Origin: Marisa cornuarietis
Taxonomy: Eukaryota > Mollusca > Gastropoda > Architaenioglossa > Ampullariidae
DNA length: 64,000 nucleotides
Reading direction: 5' to 3'
Assembly (NCBI GenBank): GCA_004794655.1
Contig: SMMW01000003.1
Location: forward strand, 62,001 to 126,000
Positions 19,710 to 29,854 of this stretch are shown here, one piece after another; within the stretch, counting starts at the first letter, position 1; each line of letters starts with the position of its first letter. The position numbers and the translations under genes were made by a program. A model generated the notes under the pieces. The model was not told the origin of the DNA and did no database searches. It saw only the letters and a list, made by a program, of their open reading frames with translations.

Positions 19710-21119
19710 TCAGCTCATTGTTAGGTTATCGGTGAACTTCTGCAAAAGAACAAAATTCAGCAGAGCTGAGGGAAGTGGTAGCTGTGCCAGGCGCCTCAAG
19801 ATGGATGCATCATCTGCGGCGTGGTTCACCGCCTGCCGGATGGCCACGCGACTCAGCTCCATCAGCGAGCATGCATTGTGTGCACGCTCCCGCAGCCATT
19901 GCAGCAGGTGGTATTTCTCTTTCAAAGACGTCTGTGCATGGGCAACAGGCAGGCGCAGAAAGATGGGTGAGAAGGCTGGAATCCTGCGCGAGCAAAGGTC
20001 AATCTCCTCGCTATTAGGCTGGTAGCCACATTCCACCAGCAATCTGGACACCAAAGGCTCGCAGCGAGCGAAAGCCTGGACAAGCATGCTCCGGCTATGA
20101 CTGGGACAACATCTTTCGAAACGACAGCCATTGTACAGAAGGAGAGAGGCGATGACGCTGTTGTCGATGGCGATGGTTGCTGACAGTGGGGTCCACTGAG
20201 AGTCCCCTTGCGACAGGCGACATCCCGCATCGATCAAGTGTCTCAACACACCATCAAGAGTCGTGTAGGTAGCGCGCTGGGCAATCCTGTAATAGAAGAC
20301 GGCCGTTAAAAAGGGAGTCATACCGTTGTGCGTCACAGCGTCAAGGTCACAGCCCCTGCTCACGAGCATGCGCACAACGTTTTCATTGCCAATGCGCACC
20401 GCCTCGTGCAAGGGCGTCCACAGCAAGGCGTTACGCACGTGCACGTCGGCGCCCAAGTCACACAGCAGACCCGCCAGCGTCTCCAGGTTGGCGTGCACGG
20501 CACGATGGAGCGGCGTGTGACCCTGTCCGTCTCGTGCGTCTACATCACACAGGGGCAGGGTAGCCAGGAAGGCGGCCACGTCCTCGCGGCGGAAGTTACA
20601 TGCCACGTGAAGTGGGGTTTGACCTTTGGCGTCTCGTTTGTTGATGACGTCACGCAGCTGCCAGTCTCTGGTCTTGTGGCAGCTGCACTTGCCAGGTGTG
20701 TCCGTCTGCTCATCAGCCTCACGACCACCTGGCGACACCGACTGCCTGCCGCGGGCAGAGAACTGCGAGTCACCTTTGGGGGAAACGGAGACCAGGGTTC
20801 CCTTGTTTGTAACTGCAGGCCCCCTGGCTTGCGAGTGAACGTTTGAGTGAGCGTTCAAGTGATGGGGGGAATGCCCGTTCAAGTGCCACTGACCCCCACA
20901 GGCAGAGCAAGTAGCCATGCCGGCAGTCGAGAGCAGACGAAAGGTGATGGTTAGATGACCGTACTGACATGCCCAGTGAAGCGCTGTGCGTCCATCCGCA
21001 TCCACCGCATCTTGTTGGCAGCCACTGTCTAGTAGGGCCTGCACCTTGTCTTCACGGCCGGCCTTCACTGCCTCGATGACAAGCAGCTTGTCCTGGACAA
21101 ACGATAGCATGGCTGACAC
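19710..21119 (-). CDS. Ankyrin-repeat and SOCS-box (ASB-type) protein, single exon
   Basis: Uninterrupted frame of 469 residues from ATG at 21119. Ankyrin repeats show canonical TPLH/TALH motifs: DGRTALHWACQYGH (about 42-55), GQTPLHVACNFRRED, GHTPLHRAVHANLE, WTPLHEAVRIGNE, NGMTPFLTAV, WTPLSATIA. Between the first repeat and the rest is an insert of about 85 residues, rich in His, Ser and Gly, with CSAC and CSCH. The C-terminus (CSLMELSRVAIRQAV, then LAQLPLPSALLNFVLL) fits a SOCS box, which recruits Elongin B/C and Cullin-5, so the protein is probably a substrate receptor of a CRL5 ubiquitin ligase. Substrate unknown. The neighbouring F-box/UBC gene is also ubiquitin-related, but nothing links them functionally. 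Lack of introns may indicate retroposition or simple intron loss. Confidence 0.85.
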   Translation of the reverse strand: MSAMLSFVQDKLLVIEAVKAGREDKVQALLDSGCQQDAVDADGRTALHWACQYGHLTITFRLLSTAGMATCSACGGQWHLNGHSPHHLNAHSNVHSQARGPAVTNKGTLVSVSPKGDSQFSARGRQSVSPGGREADEQTDTPGKCSCHKTRDWQLRDVINKRDAKGQTPLHVACNFRREDVAAFLATLPLCDVDARDGQGHTPLHRAVHANLETLAGLLCDLGADVHVRNALLWTPLHEAVRIGNENVVRMLVSRGCDLDAVTHNGMTPFLTAVFYYRIAQRATYTTLDGVLRHLIDAGCRLSQGDSQWTPLSATIAIDNSVIASLLLYNGCRFERCCPSHSRSMLVQAFARCEPLVSRLLVECGYQPNSEEIDLCSRRIPAFSPIFLRLPVAHAQTSLKEKYHLLQWLRERAHNACSLMELSRVAIRQAVNHAADDASILRRLAQLPLPSALLNFVLLQKFTDNLTMS

Positions 21120-23160
21120 GGTCAGCGCCTGTCACTGGGTCCTAGACACTGACACAGACGCCACTTTCCTGGAATAGCGATGGATGGGGTGTTTCCTACA
21201 GGGCTACACACTGTTCATTACTTTTGTGGTATACTTACATGCTCGCGAGAAAAAAAAAGTGCTTTGAGTTGTGCATTGAGTTTTTTCGCGCTACTGCAAA
21301 AGAGTGAAACTGTTATCGAAAAACTCATAAATGGAGGATGAAGAAGAATAAGGCAGTTAAGAAGCCCTTGCTCTAGCAACCACCTGGTAACGGTTAACCA
21401 GGTTAGCTAACCATGATTCTAATAAACACAAGTGAATAACTGTGTATAGCTCTCGCGGCGGACAGGAAAAGTTTGGCCCAACGTAAAGGAGTGCTGGTCA
21501 CCAAACCAAGGGCTGTCGGTCACTTCGAGGTGTAGCAGACAAAACCAAGGATTACAAGGAGTGTAGCAGCTAAAACCAAGGGTTGCTGGTCCCTTTACTG
21601 CAGACAAAAGCAAGGGTTACAGGGGCTGAAGTACATTCCTTCCTTGCTGAGGCTGACCGGCGTGGACAGTGGAGTGGTGACCGGCGTGGACAGTGGACAG
21701 TGGAGTGGTGACCGGCGTGGACAGTGGTGACTGGTGGAGTGGTGAGTGAAAATGATGTATGGCAGCAAGTCAGCAATCAGACATGTGACTGCCAGTCAGC
21801 CAGGTTCTTCTGACAGCCAGTCAGCCGGGTACTTGTCATGTGGCAAATCAGCCAGGTACTTGTGACACAGCCTCATAAGCACAAGTCCCTGCAAGAAAGT
21901 CAGACAGGTACTTAGTCTCCAAGGAATTAAGTCAGTAGTTCTATTGAGAGAGAGAAACGGTCAATCACACCGTCAGTAAGAATAAAGTTCTTTAAAAGGG
22001 AAATAATTATCTTCAGAGCATATTTTGACAAAGACTCGGGTATCCTAGTATTAAAGTCAATGGCTACTATACTCAAATAAAGCCAGTCATTTGATCATAT
22101 ATAAATAGAGAGAGAGAGGGGGGGCGGAGATTTCAGGTGGGTCTTTAAAAAGGAAATAATTATCTCTAGAGTACATTTTGACAAAGACATATCTTCCTAC
22201 TATCAAAGTCAGAGGGGTATCCATGGTTGGAAAATCCAGAAAAATATTGAGTACCGAATTATTTTCATATAGTAAGTTGCAAGCTAGATGTCTGATAAAT
22301 TCTCCCCAAAAATGGTATTGCTGTGCAATGTTCCACAGCATTAAAACATTGAAAAAATATAACAAAATGAGTACCAACAACCAGTGCTTATGTCAATAGA
22401 GGATCCCCCACCCACCCATGACTCAACACTAAAGACCTAGTTCAGGGTATTTTGTATACCCTGTTCCAGAGCAAGCTAAATACTGATGGAGGCATTTCAC
22501 TTCTTACATAAGCAGAAATTGAGAAATATGGTCAGAAAGCAGATTTTACTGGTCATTCACTTTTTCAGAAAACCCTCCAAGCATATATTGCACTCCAAGT
22601 GCATTGTCTGAGTTTGACAAATGTACAATTACATTGGTTGTATCATGGAATAGTCAGTTCCATCCACAATGAGTGGGTGGAGATATTTGCATACAGAATG
22701 ATTACAGTCAATGATATCTAGAATCAGGTGGCCATAGCTGTCATACAGGATGACACAGAGGATAAATATCGACTGTTACAAAATTTCAGACACATTTTCA
22801 CACAAAGGCATATTGCCAGTGTAAGCACACTAATGTCAATACATCCCTCTTAAGTATAGAAAGTTTTATTCTTTCATCATTATGTGTGAAAATCATTCTA
22901 CTTACCTTTACTTTCTTTAGATGACGGCGAATGGTCATAATATCAACAAAGCATTCAACAACTCTTTCTCTCTCTAAAGCGCATAATCGCCAGGGATGGG
23001 ATTTCCTACAATGGAATCTAAGCGGTGCATGAAATGAGTCAAATGACCCAGGTAAATCCCAACTGTCGAGATCACACTTAAACACGCACAGGTATAGCTC
23101 CGGGAAAACAAAGTGCTTGCATGTCGATCATACCTTCCAGGTTGATGATACAACACGCTA
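21120..23160. other. Intergenic region upstream of the ankyrin/SOCS gene
   Basis: Holds short repeats: GACCGGCGTGGACAGTGG three times at 21656-21726, and CAGCCAGGTACTTGT-like copies at 21790-21870. AAGGAAATAATTATCT occurs twice (about 21997 and 22150). No gene was recognised on either strand. Confidence 0.55.
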
Positions 23161-23935
23161 TGCTACAATAGGTGCACACACACACACCAAACTCTGCTAC
23201 AGTGGGTGTACAGCTGACACACACACACCAAACTCTGCTACAATGGGTGCACACACACACACACACACCAAACTCTGCTACAATGGGTGCACACACACAC
23301 ACACACACCAAACTCTGCTACAATGAGTGCACACACACACACCAAACTCTGCTACAATGGGTGCACACACACACACACACACCAAACTCTGCTACAATGG
23401 GTGCACACACACACAAACTCTGCTACAATGGGTGCACACACACACACAAACTCTGCTACACCAAACTCTGCTACAATGGGTGCACACACACACACCAAAC
23501 TCTGCTACAATGGGTGCACACACACACACCAAACTCTGCTACAATGGGTGCACACACACACACACACCAAACTCTGCTACAATGAGTGCACACACACACA
23601 CCAAACTCTGCTACAATGGGTGCACACACACACACACACACCAAACTCTGCTACAATGGGTGCACACACACACACACACACCAAACTCTGCTACAATGGG
23701 TGCACACACACACACCAAACTCTGCTACAATGGGTGCACACACACACACCAAACTCTGCTACAATGGGTGCACACACACACACACACACCAAACTCTGCT
23801 ACAATGGGTGCACACACACACACACCAAACTCTGCTACAATGGGTGCACACACACACCAAACTCTGCTACAGTGGGTGTACAGCTGACACACACAAACAC
23901 ACCAAACTCTGCTCGCTGGGTGCACGGCCAACACA
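23160..23935. repeat. CA-rich compound minisatellite
   Basis: About 22 copies of a constant block CCAAACTCTGCTACAATGGG followed by TG and a (CA)n run of variable length (about 4-11 dinucleotides). Copies near 23210 and 23872 carry the variant GTGGGTGTACAGCTGACAC. The long His/Thr-rich frames here are artefacts. Confidence 0.95.
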
Positions 23936-25495
23936 CAACAGGCTCGGTTGCAGTGGCTGTACACTCGACACAACACTGAAGAAGCGCGTGGCACCACCCT
24001 GCAGCCTGTGCACGTGCCAAGTCTGGTGTAAGTCTGGTGTAAGTCGAGGTAAGGCACCCCACCCCAGCCAACCCAGTGTGCTGTGATGTCAAGTTGCGAG
24101 CGGGAGAGAAAGACAGTACACCACCATCACCACCACACCAGCAGCAGCAGTCCGTTACACAGTTATCATCTTCATTTGCCCACTCGTCGCTGTTATCGAT
24201 TAGTTATTAGTCATCGTCTACTCTTTCAGCCTCTCTGCTGCAAACGGGCAGACGGTGCTGGCAAATGCTGCAAACAAAGAAAGTTCAGTGCAAGCCGCTG
24301 TGAAGTGTGGCAGACTGGCCGACATGCGTGCTCCCTGGCACTTGTCAGCAAATAACGACTTTTGTCTACCGCCTGACAAAGACCCTGACATGTCAGCCAT
24401 TCAGTCCGCTCTTAGGATGAAGACACGGCACCAACACACAACACACAAGCTAAGTGCTAAGTGCAAGCTGGGGGGGGGGGACCTAGTCTTCATCTTTCCT
24501 TTGAGCGGTCTAGCAGGGTAGGGTGTGTCGGGGGGTGGGGGGGAACGGGTCGAGGCAGCAGATAGCGTCGACGTAAAGACAACAAAGAGGACGCGTCTAC
24601 CGTCTACGGCGCGTGTGTAGACAACTAGCGGGCCGTGTGCAAAGACAGGGCCTGTGCAAGAGTTGCCGAACTTGAAGAACACAATTCAGCTGCTGCCACA
24701 GCTCACTCTTTTGAGGGAAGCAAGATTTAAAAAAAACACCTTGCTTATTTGCCTTGAAAAGTAGATTCACATGCGTTTGATAAGGAGGTTTAGCTTTAAT
24801 AAATTTCTGTACATGTTGTTTACAAGCTTCAACTAATTTGGGGCTATTCATAACCTTCAGCTCGTTCTTTAAAAGATGTTTATGAACTTCATCTAATCTG
24901 TCGCATCCTAGAAGATGCTTAAAACGCCACTCACTACACTGCTAGTCACAAACCGCAGTTTTACATGCGAACTAACCTCAGTGTACAGCAAAATTATTCA
25001 CAACACTACTACTTCGCTGCTTCAAACTCCACATTTGATCCACTACTTAACAAATTCAACAACACTACTACTTCACTACTTTAAACTCCACTACTTGACA
25101 GATTAAACAACAGCACTGTCACTACTTTAAACTCCACTACTTGACAGATTAAACAACACTACTAGTCCAACTGTTGTAGATGAATATACACGACGTATTA
25201 CACTCAAGAGTATTACTGCTATTAACTATAGCTGGACTTCATACTTGACAGCGTACACTGGACAGCAGAATTAATCACAGACACATAACTAGTTGGCAGC
25301 ATACACTTGACTTTGCTAGTTCTTAGACTGCTTTAAACTACAGATTATTTGAGTCTTTTCAAAGGAAACTTGACAAAAACAGTATTAAACAACACTGTAT
25401 TTAACAATCTGCCAATAATAATGGAGCCCTGCAGATGATCCCCTACATGAAGACCAGTTACCATTGAAATATTGATCCCACTATTGAGCTACTGC
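23936..25495. other. Unassigned region with small repeats
   Basis: Contains a short CAC/CAG run near 24120-24150, G-runs at 24470-24480 and 24530-24545, and a loose array of ACTACTTTAAACTCCACTAC-like units at 25000-25170. No coding exon is supported. Confidence 0.5.
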
Positions 25496-25497
25496 CC

Positions 25498-26440
25498 AGC
25501 TTACAAGTGTTGGTCAGCCAAGTGTCTGCAGCCAGTTATTAGCCAGCTTACAAGTGGTGGTCAGCCAAGTGTCTTCAGCCAGTTATTAGCCAGCTTGCTT
25601 GTCTGTAGCCAGTTATTAGCCAGCTTGCTTGTGCTGGTCAGCCAAGTGTCTGTAGCCAGTTATTAGCCAGCTTGGTTGTCTGCAGCCAGTTATTAGCCAG
25701 CTTGCTTGTGTTGGTCAGCCAAGTGTCTGCAACCAGTTATTAGCCAGCTTGCTGGTGTCTGTAGCCAGTTATTAGCCAGCTTGCTTGTGTCTGCAGCCAG
25801 TTATTAGCCAGCTTGCTTGTGCTGGTCAGCCAAGTGTCTGTAGCCAGTTATTAGCCAGCTTGCTGGTGTCTGTAGCCAGTTATTAGCCAGCTTGCTTGTG
25901 TCTGCAACCAGTTATTAGCCAGCTTGCTTGTGTCTGCAGCCAGTTATTAGCCAGCTTGCTTGTGTCTGCAGCCAGTTATTAGCCAGCTTGCTTGTGCTGG
26001 TCAGCCAAGTGTCTGTAGCCAGTTATTAGCCAGCTTGCTGGTGTCTGCAGCCAGTTATTAGCCAGCTTGCTTGTGTCTGCAGCCAGTTATTAGCCAGCTT
26101 GCTTGTGTCTGTAGCCAGTTATTAGCCAGCTTGGTTGTGTCTGCAGCCAGTTATTAGCCAGCTTGCTTGTGTTGGTCAGCCAAGTGTCTGCAACCAGTTA
26201 TTAGCCAGCTTGCTTGTGTTGGTCAGCCAAGTGTCTGCAACCAGTTATTAGCCAGCTTGCTTGTGTTGGTCAGCCAAGTGTCTGCAGCCAGTTATTAGCC
26301 AGCTTGCTTGTGTTTGCAGCCAGTTATTAGCCAGCTTGCTGGTGTCTGCAGCCAGTTATTAGCCAGCTTGCTTGTGTCTGCAGCCAGTTATTTGCCAGCT
26401 TGCTTGTGTTGGTCAGCCAAGTGTCTGTGGCCAGGTATCA
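25498..26440. repeat. 32-bp minisatellite with optional insert
   Basis: Nearly 30 copies of a unit containing CCAGTTATTAGCCAGCTTGC then TTGTGTCTGCAG. Some copies have an extra segment TGGTCAGCCAAGTG before the next unit, giving two unit lengths that alternate irregularly. Confidence 0.95.
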
Positions 26441-27519
26441 GCCAGCTTGCTTGTGTTGCTGATGTTGGGCTTATTAAGCATGTGTTAGGACGCTATGATG
26501 GCCAGTTGTGCCCACTAGCTTTTGTCTGCTTGCTGTGAGAATTCAAATGGAAGTCGTTCGCATGGCACAAGTATGAAACATAAAATACCATGATGGTAAA
26601 ATCACTGTTAACTTTTTGAAGTGTTATTTTTCGAGCTAATTTTAAAAAAATACAGTAATTTCACTGGAGGATATGAAATGACGTATTCAAGGGTTAAAAC
26701 TCTCACAGCACACCTGTCAACACCCACAGCATCACTAGCAGACGTCATCTAGATGTCATCTTGGGACGTATCGACATCCACAGCATCACGTGCAGAGGTC
26801 ATCTTGAGTCCTATCGACATCCACAGCATCATGAGCAGACGTCATCTAGACCTATCCACAGTCAGCTGGCTAATCCAAGTGGCTCACTGCCGCTCTGGGT
26901 GTTTCATCCAGAACACTTTCAAGGAATAGAAATGCTAACACAGCAATGATTGCAGCAACTATACTGCTCTTACCCTCATGTGGTTACCTGCACTTTCTGG
27001 CTGTAAAGTGACAAGAAAAATGGTCGACTTTGCCATTCTAGCCAGCGTTATAAACAGAAGATAGATGGAAACACATGGCATCGCCCTATTTAGTTTTCTA
27101 CCATAAGTGTAATATACTGGTTATAATAACAATAATGTGAACTTATAACACCCAGCATCACGACCAAGATAGATCGCACTCTCTGCATAGAACAATCATG
27201 ATAAATGAAAGATAGCAGACAGTGGAGGAAGAGATACATGTAGACACACTGAACAACATAAAGATAACAGACAGTGGAGGGTGAGATACGTATAGTCACA
27301 CTGAACAACATAAAGATAACAGACAGTGGAGGGTGAGATACGTGTAGGCACATTGAACAACATAAAGATGAAGTACAAGAGTAGAAGGTAAAGCAGTAGA
27401 TGAAGGTATGAAGGGATGTAGGTACTGTAAACAGTGTGAGATAGTCATTACATGATGGTGAGCAAGACAGACAGTACTGACAGGGAGTTAAGAATAGTAA
27501 TTCAGGGATAGTACTTAGT
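26441..27519. other. Intergenic stretch
   Basis: Holds three loose copies of a CATCCACAGCATCA plus GACGTCATCT motif (26710-26850). Otherwise no gene. Confidence 0.5.
27217..27370. repeat. 52-bp tandem repeat, three copies
   Basis: AGACAGTGGAGG recurs at 27217, 27269 and 27321 within a 52-bp unit that also contains ACTGAACAACATAAAGAT. Confidence 0.9.
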
Positions 27520-27960
27520 GAACAGACATGTTTTTTTAGAGAGAATTTGAATGTAGCCTTGTAGTCCGAGTGACGAATGTGATGTGGAAGAGAGTTCCAC
27601 TGTTTAGCAGCACAGAGGTAGGATGTCTGTTGTCCGTATGTGACTGTCTCTGTGAGAGGGAGGATAGAATGCGGGAGTCTGATGAGGAGCGAAGGTTTCG
27701 GGCAGGGGTGTGGACAGACAAGATTTCAGTAAAGTAGAGGGGGAGGAGCCTTCAGAGAATTCATGGCATAGAGTTGAGAGCTTGCAGTCTATTCTAGCTT
27801 TAATTAGGAGCCAATGAAGAGAGTGAAGAAGTGGTGTAACATGTTCACAGTTGCGAGTCAGGAAAGCAAGACGGCCAGCTGAGTTCTGGACTTTCTGAAG
27901 CTTATCAATGAGATCCTGTGGACAGCCAGCAAGAAGAGAGTTGCAGTTAAGGCTATGACT
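27520..27960 (-). pseudogene. CR1/L2-type LINE 3' fragment
   Basis: On the minus strand, fragments in shifting frames match the C-terminal end of CR1/L2 RT proteins: KVQNSAGRLAFLTRN, HVTPLLHSLHWL, the conserved NLRSSSDSR block, and (shifted) a match to the AAKQWNSLP block. The same blocks occur in intact form in element D at 61870-62280, so this is a decayed relative of it. No EN or RT core remains here. Confidence 0.8.
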
Positions 27961-28895
27961 GGCATGTTCTTAGAGTATACAAGTGTGTATGTGCAAGCTC
28001 CATTGACTCACTCTGAAGTTTGCAGTGTGTACAAGAGTGTATATGTGAACTCCATTAGCTCACTGTGATGACATCCATTTATTTACCACGGCTTTGCAAG
28101 ACCTACATGGCCTCAAACGGGGAGTTGAATTTAGGGTTAAGTTTAGAACATGTCTATCCTTGGACATTGTCAAACACTTATCCTCACTACCTCTACAACA
28201 ACAAAAACAAAAGCCAAGATCAGTTTTTACCACTTGATGAAGAAATAGACATTGCAAAATAATTTCATCTCATTTTTGACAGTTGGTTCTACATCTTGAC
28301 ATGGTTTGGTTGGCTGTGAGTTTTTTTACATTGAAGGAGATAAGATGGTTTAGCTGTCAGCTAGTTTTTAAACACTGAATAATGGTATTTTGCTTAGCAG
28401 CCAGAATGTGCAAGTATGAAAACTTTACCAAAATAAAGAAAATAATGTTCTGCCCAGTTTCTTCATCAAGCTGTCACACAACTCTCCAAAATTACAAACA
28501 AAATTGTAAAATCCTTGCAGACAATGGAATTTAGGAACTGCACTTTTCCAGCAATAAATACACTCAGTACTCACATAGCTAGCATTCACACAAACAAGTA
28601 CAACTTGCATCACTTTCAAACCACAATGGACACAACCAGCATCACGTAGGCACCATTCCCCAGAAGGTCCATGCATTTGTGACAGGTGTCAGATTAGGTT
28701 TACACCATCTGTGGTTACCTCCCTTGCTATGTCACATTTTTAAGGTCACACTTATGAAGGAAACTGACCTCATCAATGTTCTAAAGTTCCAGTAACAGAT
28801 ATCACACAGCACAATGTCAATGTAACTGATATCACCAGTATTCCAGTGTTCCAGCAAAAGACATCAATGGACAGCTGACAATGTAGCTGTCACCA

Positions 28896-29425
28896 ACATT
28901 CCAGTGTTCCATTAAGAGATGGCACAGTGCACTAATATTCCAGAGTTCCATTAAGAGATGGCACAGTGCACCAATATTCCAGTGTTCCATTAAGAGATGG
29001 CACAGTGCACTAATATTCCAGAGTTCCATTAAGAGATGGCACAGTGCACCAATATTCCAGTGTTCCATTAAGAGATGGCACAGTGCACTAATATTCCAGA
29101 GTTCCATTAAGAGATGGCACAGTGCACCAATATTCCAGTGTTCCATTAAGAGATGGCACAGTGCACCAATATTCCAGTGTTCCATTAAGAGATGGCACAG
29201 TGAACCAAAATTTTGGTGTTCCATTAAGAGATGGCACAGTGAACCAATATTCCAGAGTTCCATTAAGAGATGGCACAGTGCACTAATATTCCAGAGTTCC
29301 ATTAAGAGATGGCACAGTGCACCAATATTCCAGTGTTCCATTAAGAGATGGCACAGTGAACCAATATTCCAGAGTTCCATTAAGAGATGGCACAGTGCAC
29401 CAATATTCCAGTGTTCTAGCAGGAG
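28896..29425. repeat. 39-bp minisatellite with higher-order pattern
   Basis: About 13-14 copies of a 39-bp unit (core TTCCATTAAGAGATGGCACA, then GTGCACCAATATTCCAGTG). Two variants, GCACTAAT with CCAGAG and GCACCAAT with CCAGTG, alternate regularly in the first six copies, a 78-bp higher-order unit. The 200-codon minus-strand frame is an artefact of the 13-codon period. Confidence 0.95.
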
Positions 29426-29581
29426 ATACCACAATGTCAGACAACTGCCATCACCAACACGCCAGTCAGAGACATCGCATGCACTACATTTTCTACAGTA
29501 ATCTGTATGTCACAAAGACAGCTGTGACATCTCTCATGACCTTTACGTGCCATGCTAAACCAAGAATTCTGCATGTTCAGG

Positions 29582-29587
29582 TTTATT
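29582..29587 (-). terminator. Probable polyadenylation signal of the F-box/UBC gene
   Basis: AATAAA on the minus strand, 85 bases beyond the stop codon at 29672-29674. Confidence 0.55.
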
Positions 29588-29671
29588 GTCCATTCCGTTA
29601 ATGCTGAACTCTAGGTAACACCAACACTTTGCTCATTGGTGTCTGGCACAAGAGCTCTAAGCTGCCTCATT

Positions 29672-29854
29672 CTAAACTCCATTTAGATCTATGTCTGTGG
29701 GCATGACATAGTCATGCATTGCATACTTCCACGTCCATAGTCTGGCAATGCGCTCAAACTCTGACTTGGCTTTTCGGTATAAGGCTCCAATACTGGGCTC
29801 CATGCACACGTGGCAGTATGGGTCTGTCAGCAGCGACTGTATGCTGATTAATAC
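29672..29854 (-). CDS. F-box/UBC gene exon 8 (UBC C-terminus)
   Basis: Acceptor TTGTTAACAG. Encodes VLISIQSLLTDPY, CHVCMEP (a C-X2-C not usual in UBE2D), and the C-terminal helix ending TWKYAM, followed by a 14-residue extension and TAG. Confidence 0.92.
   Translation of the reverse strand, partial: VLISIQSLLTDPYCHVCMEPSIGALYRKAKSEFERIARLWTWKYAMHDYVMPTDIDLNGV

Noticed and set aside
20328..20846. Plus-strand 172-codon open frame
   Set aside because: It is antisense to the ankyrin/SOCS coding sequence, whose frame carries clear motifs.
23160..23935. Array with constant and variable segments resembling repeats and spacers
   Set aside because: The variable segments are only CA runs of different length, explained by slippage.
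23172..24086. His/Thr-rich open frames up to 230 codons
   Set aside because: They follow the CA-rich minisatellite; the composition is dictated by CACACA and changes with frame.
28832..29434. Minus-strand 200-codon repetitive frame
   Set aside because: It is the 39-bp repeat (13 codons) read through; no start context or family similarity.
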